DNA of 5,019 nucleotides from assembly GCA_013812565.1 (NCBI GenBank), contig JACCTF010000359.1, forward strand, positions 1 to 5,019, in the 5' to 3' direction. Origin of the DNA: Pyrinomonadaceae bacterium. Its GTDB lineage: Bacteria > Acidobacteriota > Blastocatellia > Pyrinomonadales > Pyrinomonadaceae. This document shows, piece after piece, positions 1 through 5,019 of the stretch (position 1 is its first letter; every line of letters starts with the position of its first letter). The notes beneath the pieces were generated by a model. It was not told the origin of the DNA. It saw only the letters and a program-made list of their open reading frames with translations, and did no database searches. The translations under genes and the position numbers were made by a program.

Positions 1-164
1 GCGAGACAGGTCAATTGGATGCGCGCTTCGTTCTATGGCGAGCGTTCTGCGGTGAATTTGAAATATCCGTTGACACACTGCCGAGTGAACTCAGCGGGAA
101 AGCAAAAGAGAGGTGGGAGCAATTGAAGGAGACACAATTAAACAAGTCGAAGGAAAGTAAATAA
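1..164 (+). CDS. C-terminal fragment of an unrecognised protein
   Basis: An open frame enters from the left edge (first full codon at base 3) and ends at TAA 162-164, giving 53 residues. The visible part has a mixed, protein-like stretch (FVLWRAFCGEFEISVDTLP) followed by a highly charged, lysine- and glutamate-rich tail (AKERWEQLKETQ, then NKSKESK). Such a tail is typical of a helical, solvent-exposed C-terminus. The other two plus frames look less natural: one stops by about base 54, and the third gives a basic, disordered peptide. I do not recognise the family, and too little is visible to assign a function. The gene converges on the GloC-like hydrolase with 30 bases between the stop codons, so the two are not co-transcribed. 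The call rests on residue composition and frame openness only. Confidence 0.5.
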   Translation, partial: ETGQLDARFVLWRAFCGEFEISVDTLPSELSGKAKERWEQLKETQLNKSKESK

Positions 165-194
165 TCACGCCTGGCTTTTTCCGACTTAGTGCCT

Positions 195-884
195 TTAGTT
201 TGAATTGATCCCTGGCGCGTAAGCTCCTGCAAGAAACGGATTCGTGAGCCGCTCACGCCCGATGGTCGTCTGCTCGCCGTGCCCGGTAAAGGCGCGCACA
301 TCATCACCGAGCGGCAGTATTTTGTTCAGTAGCGAACGCATTAACCGCTCGTGAGATCCGCCCGGCAAATCAGTTCTTCCAATCGACCCGGCAAATAAAC
401 AATCACCGACGATGGCACTCCTCTCACGCGCTTCGAACAGCACGACATGCCCCGGACTGTGGCCCGGACAGTGCAGCACTTCAAAGTCAAGCTCTCCCAC
501 TTGGTAACTCTCGCCCTCCGTCCAGTAACGATCAACCTGCGGCGGCGTTTCGTAGTCCACACCAAAGGCCGCCCACTGCCAACGCGGAATTCCGACCCAG
601 GCAGGCTGCTCGGGTAGTTGCTGGTAAATCAACTCATCATCTTTGTGGAGAATTATTTCAGCTCGGGGCTTTAGCCTTTTAAGTTCCGCGACGCCGCCGA
701 TGTGATCCATGTGGGCGTGTGTGAGCGCGATGGCTTGAAGCTCAAGATTCATCCGGTCGAGCGCACGCACAATCAACTCGACTTCGCCACCCGGATCAAC
801 GCAGATCGCCAGCCGCGTCTGCTCGCAAGCCACAATGCGCGCGTTTTGCTGGAAGGGCGTGACAACAAAATCTTCGATGATCAT
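195..884 (-). CDS. gloC: GloC/YcbL-type metallo-beta-lactamase-fold hydrolase (glyoxalase II-like)
   Basis: This is a complete 229-residue protein of the metallo-beta-lactamase fold, probably a cytoplasmic hydroxyacylglutathione hydrolase-type thioesterase. All expected dinuclear metal ligands are visible: H56, H58, D60 and H61 in THAHMDHIGG; H142 in CPGHSPGH; D161 in GDCLFAGSIGRTD; and H202 in TGHG. From memory, it shares with E. coli GloC the N-terminal CEQTRLA..VDPGG block, the HCPGHSPGHVV block, the ILPLGDDV segment and the closing TIG.ERL.NPFL signature. It is slightly longer than E. coli GloC because of a tryptophan-rich stretch around residues 94-113. It has no signal peptide. The ATG at 884 is chosen because an in-frame TAA and TAG lie 2-4 codons upstream; no clear Shine-Dalgarno sequence precedes it. 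The family hydrolyses S-lactoylglutathione-like thioesters in methylglyoxal detoxification. If the host lacks glutathione, another thiol ester is likely, so the exact substrate is inferred. Confidence 0.88.
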   Translation of the reverse strand: MIIEDFVVTPFQQNARIVACEQTRLAICVDPGGEVELIVRALDRMNLELQAIALTHAHMDHIGGVAELKRLKPRAEIILHKDDELIYQQLPEQPAWVGIPRWQWAAFGVDYETPPQVDRYWTEGESYQVGELDFEVLHCPGHSPGHVVLFEARERSAIVGDCLFAGSIGRTDLPGGSHERLMRSLLNKILPLGDDVRAFTGHGEQTTIGRERLTNPFLAGAYAPGINSN

Positions 885-971
885 TACTATTTACTAAGGC
901 AGACAAGCGTTAGCGGTTAAGTCTCGGCAGCGCCGTGTGAATGACTTCAAGCCGGAAGGAACTAAAGCCAA

Positions 972-991
972 TTGACAAGCACGCTCGTCAA
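972..991. repeat. Imperfect inverted repeat, 9-base arms
   Basis: The sequence is TTGACAAGC, AC, GCTCGTCAA. The two 9-base arms are complementary except at one position. In a minus-strand transcript that position would be a G:U wobble, so an RNA hairpin could form 39 bases after the DUF1501 stop codon. No T-run follows, so it is not a standard intrinsic terminator. It could be a weak 3' processing or protecting hairpin, or a dimeric-regulator site upstream of the GloC-like gene. It could also be chance. Confidence 0.35.
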
Positions 992-998
992 GGCGTTT

Positions 999-1009
999 GG
1001 TCATTGACC
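999..1009. repeat. Perfect 5-1-5 palindrome GGTCA-T-TGACC
   Basis: This perfect 11-base palindrome lies just downstream of the DUF1501 stop and to the right of the larger inverted repeat. The TTGAC/GTCAA half-site occurs three times between 972 and 1009 (972-976, 987-991, 1004-1008). The one-base spacer rules out an RNA hairpin at the centre, so a protein-binding site is the more sensible reading if it is functional. Short palindromes also arise often by chance. Confidence 0.25.
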
Positions 1010-1030
1010 GGAAACGTGAAGCTGAAAGTG

Positions 1031-2512
1031 TCACGCTAAGAGTTTCTTAACCACCTCTCCATGAACGTCAGTCAAGCGGAAATCTCGACCCTGAAACTTA
1101 TGGGTAAGCCGCGTGTGGTCAAGGCCCATAAGGTGAAGGATGGTTGCATGTAAATCATTGACGCTCACGGGGTCTTCGACGATGTTGTAGCCGAGTTCGT
1201 CCGTTGCGCCGACCGTCACTCCGCCTTTGATGCCGCCGCCCGCCATCCACATGGTGAAGGCGCGCGGGTGATGATCGCGGCCCATGAATTTCGATCCGGC
1301 GCGCCCTTCATTCATCGGCGTCCGCCCGAACTCGCCGCCCCACACCACGAGCGTCGTATCAAGCAGGCCACGCTGTTTCAAGTCCTTGATTAGTGCGGCG
1401 GCCGCCCTGTCCGTTTCGCGGCACAAGCGGGGCAGCTTGTTGATGAGATCGTCGCCGCGTCCCGTGCCATGATTGTCCCAGCCGCGATGGTAAAGCTGCA
1501 CAAAGCGCACGCCTCGCTCTACAAGGCGGCGGGATAGCAGACAGTTATTGGCGAAGCTGGCTTTGCCCGGTTCCGTTCCGTACATTTCATGAATGGACTG
1601 CGGCTCCTTCGCGATGTCTGTGAGTTCCGGAACGCTCGATTGCATGCGGTAGGCCATCTCATAAGAGGCGATGCGGGTGGTGATCTCCGGGTCGCCCACA
1701 TCAGCGAGATGTATGCGATTGAGTTTGCCCAACACATCAAGCGAATGGCGTCTCGCTTCGGGGCTGACGCCCTCCGGGTTGGTGATGAACAAGACCGGAT
1801 CGCCCTTCGAGCGAAACTCAACGCCTTGATACACAGTTGGAAGAAAGCCGCTGCCCCAGCACGACTTGCCGCCGTCGGGTTGATTCTCACCCGAGAGCAA
1901 AACTACAAAGCCGGGGAGTTCGCGGCTCTCAGTGCCGAGGCCGTATGTCAACCACGATCCCATGCTCGGCCGACCGATGATCTGGTGGCCGGTGTTCATA
2001 AAGATCTGCGCCGGGGCGTGGTTGAATTGCGTGGTGTGCATTGAGCGCACAATCGCGATGTCATCAACGACCTTGGAGAGGTGCGGCAGCAGGCTCGACA
2101 CTGCCGCGCCGGACTGGCTGTGCTGCTTGAAACTGTAGGGCGAGCCGAGCAGCGTCGGCGTTCCTTTAATAAAGGCGAAGCGTTCTCCCTTGATAAGTTC
2201 TTCGGGTATCGGTTGCCCGTGATACTCGGCGAGCTTCGGTTTGTAATCGAACAGATCGAGTTGCGAAGGCGCGCCCGCCATGAACAGGTAGATGATGTTC
2301 TTGGCCTTCGGCGCGAAGTGAGTAAGCTTGGCAACCGCGGGATCAACGTCGCTCTTTGAAGCGGGCGTGGTGCTCTTCGTGTGCGACACGCCTTGCGCAA
2401 AAAGACGCTCGTTCAAGAGTGCCGTGAGCGCCGCTGCGCCGATGCCGAATCCGCTCTGTTTGAAAAAATAGCGGCGCGTCATCTCTCGCAAAGAATCTTG
2501 GCTGTCGTCCAT
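1031..2512 (-). CDS. Tat-exported DUF1501 family protein
   Basis: This is a complete 493-residue DUF1501 protein. Residues 12-41 form a twin-arginine signal: RRYFFKQ, then a hydrophobic [13 protein letters not shown] core, then a likely cleavage region near LFAQG. A folded, possibly metal-containing, product is therefore expected outside the cytoplasmic membrane. The DUF1501 domain runs from about residue 68 to the end, with hallmark blocks [17 protein letters not shown] (73-89), [12 protein letters not shown] (156-167), GWDNHG (344-349), [11 protein letters not shown] (389-399) and GRDHHP (411-416). The family is related to the alkaline phosphatase/sulfatase superfamily; D346, H348, E394, D413, H414 and H415 are plausible metal ligands, but that assignment is inference. 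No substrate is established. The ATG at 2512 is preferred over the internal ATG at 2482 because AAGGAG lies 8 bases upstream. The gene starts 5 bases after the DUF1549/DUF1553 stop, the usual partner for this family. Confidence 0.93.
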   Translation of the reverse strand: MDDSQDSLREMTRRYFFKQSGFGIGAAALTALLNERLFAQGVSHTKSTTPASKSDVDPAVAKLTHFAPKAKNIIYLFMAGAPSQLDLFDYKPKLAEYHGQPIPEELIKGERFAFIKGTPTLLGSPYSFKQHSQSGAAVSSLLPHLSKVVDDIAIVRSMHTTQFNHAPAQIFMNTGHQIIGRPSMGSWLTYGLGTESRELPGFVVLLSGENQPDGGKSCWGSGFLPTVYQGVEFRSKGDPVLFITNPEGVSPEARRHSLDVLGKLNRIHLADVGDPEITTRIASYEMAYRMQSSVPELTDIAKEPQSIHEMYGTEPGKASFANNCLLSRRLVERGVRFVQLYHRGWDNHGTGRGDDLINKLPRLCRETDRAAAALIKDLKQRGLLDTTLVVWGGEFGRTPMNEGRAGSKFMGRDHHPRAFTMWMAGGGIKGGVTVGATDELGYNIVEDPVSVNDLHATILHLMGLDHTRLTHKFQGRDFRLTDVHGEVVKKLLA

Positions 2513-2517
2513 CTCAC

Positions 2518-5019
2518 TTACTCCTTTGTTATCGTCTCATCGAGGTTCAACAAAATGTTGGCGGTCATCACCCATGCGGCCGTCTCGGCGGCATCCCCTT
2601 CTGTGGGAGACGGGGCAACATCCCCGTCAGTTTTCTCAGTCGTCTCCGGCCCGTGTGCAACTTTGCGTGCGGCCTCCGGGCTCTGCTTGAAGCGCGCTCG
2701 TTGCTCGTTATAGAGAGCGATGATCTGATCGAGTTCTTCGGCTTTGGGACGGCGCGAAACGCACAAGCGAAATCCAAGAACGGCGCGCGCTCGTTCGTCC
2801 GCGCCCGCCTCCGTCATGATGCGCTTTGCCAAACTGCGGGCGGCATCGAAGTATGCCAAATCGTTCAGGGTGGTTAATGCTTGCAAGGGCGTATTGGTGC
2901 GCACGCGCCGCACGGTGCAGAACTCGCGGCTCGGCGCGTCGAAGTTTGTTAACCCCGGGTATGGCGAAGTGCGCCGGATGAACGTGTAGAGACCTCGACG
3001 AAAGCGGTCTTCCCCTTCGCTCATGCGCCATTGATCATCGTTATAGGGGATGGACCAGACGCCCTCCGGCTGTGAAGGAAAGACGCTCGGCCCGCCGATC
3101 TTGCGGCTTAGTTGACCGCTTGCCGCGAGGGCCATATCGCGGATCATCTCGGCTTCCAAGCGGAAGCGCGGGCCGCGCGCGAGCAGTCGGTTATACGGGT
3201 CGCGTTCCAGCAAGGTCGGAGTCGCTTTTGCGGATTGACGGTATGTGGCTGAAGTGACGACCAGCCGGTGCAGCTTCTTCATGCTCCACCCCTCGCGCAC
3301 AAACTCGGTGGCGAGCCAGTCGAGCAACTCCGGATGGGTGGGCCGCTGCCCTTGCGTGCCGAAGTCTTCGCTGGTCTCAACAATCCCGCGTCCGAAAAAC
3401 TGTTCCCAAAACTGATTGACGGCGACACGCGCGGTGAGCGGGTTGTTCTCATCCACCAGCCAGCGGGCCAGTCCTAATCGGTTAGCCGGTTGATTCTCAG
3501 ACAGCGGGTGGAGCGCCTCCGGTACGCCCGCAAACACCTGCTCGCCCTTGGCCGTATAACTTCCTCTGATCCTCAAGTAAGTAGATGGTCGCTCGTAAGA
3601 TGAGCGCTCCTGCATCACTAAGCTGCTAACGATCCCAAGCTTGTCTAGCGATTTGCGCAGTTCAACGAGGCGGTCTCTGGTTGCTTTAAGCTGCGGCGAG
3701 GTGGTCGAGCGGTAGTAGGTGGCTAAATCCTTCTTCTGCTGTTCGGTGCGGTGGACAATCGGGATCGCTAAGATGAAGCGCAAGGGGGCAACAACGTTAA
3801 CAACGCTGGTCGGGTTTTGCGCCGTGGTCACTGATAAACGAAAGCGTCCGATGCCCTGACCGATGTATCCGGCTTCGTGCTTCAACTTGATCTTGAGTAG
3901 TGTCTCTGTGCCGGTTCCAAACGGCTTCTCTGCGACAAAGACCGCCTGGCGATTGATGCGAGAGTTCTCTTTCGTCGCATCAATTCCCCACCCCTTTGAT
4001 TCTTTCGCCAGATAAACCTCTGAGGTCTTCGCCTCCCTTTTGACTAAGTTCTTAACCTCAAGCCCACGCTGCGCGTCGTCGGCCACGGCGTCAGTGAAGG
4101 CGAGCGAGGGCAACTGTTGGGTGTCTTTGGCAGAGTCGGCGGTAAGTGGTGCGGCTTCTACTTCAAAACCCGTTAGGATGAAGTTGCCGTATGGATCGCG
4201 GCCCGGGCCATTCTGCGGAAGCTTCGGATCGGTGAGAACTTCCAAGCGTAGGCCGGTGATGTTTTGCAGATTGGTTTTCGCGGTGACGACGTAGGTATCT
4301 TTCTCAGGGTTCTCGCCCGTTACTAAGATCGTCTTATCCGCCGACTTTGTGAGCGTCGAGCCTCCGGTTGAGGAGACATCGATTGTGTCAAGCGTAATCC
4401 AATCATTCTCTGCGCGGGTGACTTCGCGTTCCCACGCGGCTTGTCCGGCCTCCAACTCTGAAGATGGAGACTCGATGATCGCTTTGAGTTTACCGATCTC
4501 CGCTTCAAGCTCGCGGCGGCGAGCGGCCTGTTCCTGGGTTGGCAGTTCCAGCTTCGGCTCAGACAACTTCTGCTCAGAGACGTTTGCCGGTCCGACCAGC
4601 TCATACTCCGCGTTGTTGAAGAAGGCGAGAAATCGGTAGAACTCTTTTTGCGTTAACGGATCGTATTTGTGGTTGTGACACTGTGCGCACGCCAGGGTCG
4701 TCCCCAGCCAGACGGTTGCCGTTGTGCTGACCCGGTCAACCAACGTCTCCCAGCGCGTCTCCTCAGGATCAACGCCGCCTTCTTCGTTGAGCATCGCGTT
4801 GCGGTGAAAGCCGGTAGCGATTCTTTGTTCGGTGGTCGCATTGGGAATCATGTCGCCCGCGATCTGTTCAATCGTGAAGCGGTCGAAGGGCATGTCCTGA
4901 TTGAAGGCGTTGATTACCCAGTCGCGGTATTTCCAGGCCGAGCGCCGTCGATCCTTCTCGTAGCCGTTCGTGTCGGCGTAGCGCGCCAGGTCGAGCCAGG
5001 GTCTCGCCCAGCGTTCGCC
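2518..5019 (-). CDS. DUF1549/DUF1553 (PSCyt2/PSD1) cytochrome c-type protein, N-terminus outside window
   Basis: The frame stays open to the right edge, giving 833 residues to the TAA at 2518-2520. The ATG at 4893 is internal: the 42 codons before it encode conserved DUF1549 sequence ([20 protein letters not shown]). With the edge codon as residue 1, DUF1549 (PSCyt2) occupies about 1-140 and includes [12 protein letters not shown] and the haem-type [11 protein letters not shown] (C111, C114, H115). A charged helical linker follows at 160-200. A beta-rich domain lies at about 206-397, with LPQNGPGR and [13 protein letters not shown] second helical stretch covers 423-465. DUF1553 (PSD1) spans about 466-750, with [41 protein letters not shown] and [17 protein letters not shown]. 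The conserved end is [14 protein letters not shown]. Full-length relatives usually begin with a signal peptide and a PSCyt1 domain with another CxxCH; those would lie off-window. It probably acts outside the cytoplasm with the DUF1501 protein; its activity is unknown. Confidence 0.93.
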   Translation of the reverse strand, partial: GERWARPWLDLARYADTNGYEKDRRRSAWKYRDWVINAFNQDMPFDRFTIEQIAGDMIPNATTEQRIATGFHRNAMLNEEGGVDPEETRWETLVDRVSTTATVWLGTTLACAQCHNHKYDPLTQKEFYRFLAFFNNAEYELVGPANVSEQKLSEPKLELPTQEQAARRRELEAEIGKLKAIIESPSSELEAGQAAWEREVTRAENDWITLDTIDVSSTGGSTLTKSADKTILVTGENPEKDTYVVTAKTNLQNITGLRLEVLTDPKLPQNGPGRDPYGNFILTGFEVEAAPLTADSAKDTQQLPSLAFTDAVADDAQRGLEVKNLVKREAKTSEVYLAKESKGWGIDATKENSRINRQAVFVAEKPFGTGTETLLKIKLKHEAGYIGQGIGRFRLSVTTAQNPTSVVNVVAPLRFILAIPIVHRTEQQKKDLATYYRSTTSPQLKATRDRLVELRKSLDKLGIVSSLVMQERSSYERPSTYLRIRGSYTAKGEQVFAGVPEALHPLSENQPANRLGLARWLVDENNPLTARVAVNQFWEQFFGRGIVETSEDFGTQGQRPTHPELLDWLATEFVREGWSMKKLHRLVVTSATYRQSAKATPTLLERDPYNRLLARGPRFRLEAEMIRDMALAASGQLSRKIGGPSVFPSQPEGVWSIPYNDDQWRMSEGEDRFRRGLYTFIRRTSPYPGLTNFDAPSREFCTVRRVRTNTPLQALTTLNDLAYFDAARSLAKRIMTEAGADERARAVLGFRLCVSRRPKAEELDQIIALYNEQRARFKQSPEAARKVAHGPETTEKTDGDVAPSPTEGDAAETAAWVMTANILLNLDETITKE
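2521..2526 (-). promoter_or_regulatory. Ribosome-binding site of the DUF1501 gene
   Basis: On the minus strand AAGGAG is followed by 8 bases (TAAGTGAG) and the ATG at 2512. The motif forms the last two sense codons (Lys-Glu) of the upstream gene, and that gene's TAA comes directly after it. Ribosomes finishing the upstream gene therefore end on the start site of the next one, which favours translational coupling. The site also decides the start choice. Confidence 0.85.

Larger units (their letters stand above)
885..1030. other. Non-coding gap between the GloC-like and DUF1501 genes
   Basis: This 146-base gap must hold the 3' end of the DUF1501 transcript and, most likely, the promoter of the GloC-like gene, both on the minus strand. 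I see no intrinsic terminator: no GC-rich stem is followed by a T-run in the minus direction. A minus-strand TTGACG (986-991) resembles a -35 box, but no good -10 lies 16-18 bases downstream of it. An AT-rich TAAATA stretch sits only a few bases before the GloC ATG and has no matching -35. No promoter is therefore called. Two palindromes in the right half are listed separately. Confidence 0.5.

Noticed and set aside
169..180. GCCTGGC followed by five Ts, resembling a terminator after the left-edge gene
   Set aside because: The two GCC/GGC arms are separated by only one base, so no stem-loop can form.
243..257. CGTGAG-CCG-CTCACG hairpin
   Set aside because: It lies inside the conserved 3' coding end of the GloC-like gene and has no following T-run in either direction.
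11..307. A 98-codon minus-strand open frame across the left edge
   Set aside because: It overlaps the conserved ERLTNPFL end of the GloC-like gene in a different frame and is low-complexity, rich in Ser and Arg. The plus-strand frame ending at 164 is more protein-like.
1589..2044. A 151-codon plus-strand open frame opposite the DUF1501 gene
   Set aside because: It lies wholly inside the strongly supported DUF1501 coding region, has no domain-like sequence, and follows from the codon bias of the opposite strand.
1996..2400. A 134-codon minus-strand open frame overlapping DUF1501 in another frame
   Set aside because: The translation is dominated by Arg, Ser and Pro, a typical frame-shadow composition, and every conserved DUF1501 block is in the other frame.
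2480..2482. The ATG at 2482 as an alternative DUF1501 start, directly before the RR motif
   Set aside because: It lacks a good ribosome-binding site, whereas the ATG at 2512 has AAGGAG at 8 bases.
4349..4639. A 96-codon plus-strand open frame opposite the DUF1553 gene
   Set aside because: It is serine-rich and antisense to a coherent helical linker and beta domain of the real gene.
4891..4893. The ATG at 4893 as the start of the DUF1549/DUF1553 gene
   Set aside because: The frame continues open for 42 codons to the window edge with conserved DUF1549 residues, so this methionine is internal.

Overview
The window is protein-coding DNA from a moderately GC-rich bacterium. The minus strand carries almost everything. 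The best taxonomic clue is a DUF1549/DUF1553 protein followed directly by a Tat-exported DUF1501 protein. This family set is greatly expanded in Planctomycetota, Verrucomicrobiota and Acidobacteriota. I lean towards Acidobacteriota, but that is inference; no rRNA or other marker gene is present.

Layout from left to right. Bases 1-164 hold the last 53 codons of an unrecognised plus-strand gene. It converges, across a 30-base gap, on a complete minus-strand metallo-beta-lactamase-fold hydrolase of the GloC (YcbL) type (195-884). Bases 885-1030 are non-coding and contain two small palindromes. Bases 1031-2512 (minus) encode a complete 493-residue DUF1501 protein with a twin-arginine signal. Bases 2518-5019 (minus) encode the C-terminal 833 residues of a DUF1549/DUF1553 protein with one CxxCH haem-binding motif. 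Its N-terminus lies beyond the right edge.

The two right-hand genes form a tight transcription unit. Transcription enters from the right edge, the DUF1553 gene is read first, and the DUF1501 gene starts 5 bases after its stop codon. The DUF1501 ribosome-binding site (AAGGAG) lies within the last codons of the upstream gene, so translational coupling is likely. Both products are probably extracytoplasmic: the DUF1501 protein has a visible Tat signal, and the other has a c-type haem motif. They probably act together, but their biochemical role has not been established. The GloC-like gene is separated from them by 146 bases and looks like an independent housekeeping or detoxification gene.

I found no RNA gene, mobile element, CRISPR array or convincing intrinsic terminator. 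The most interesting part is the DUF1549/DUF1553-DUF1501 pair, including the beta-rich domain inserted between the two named domains of the larger protein.
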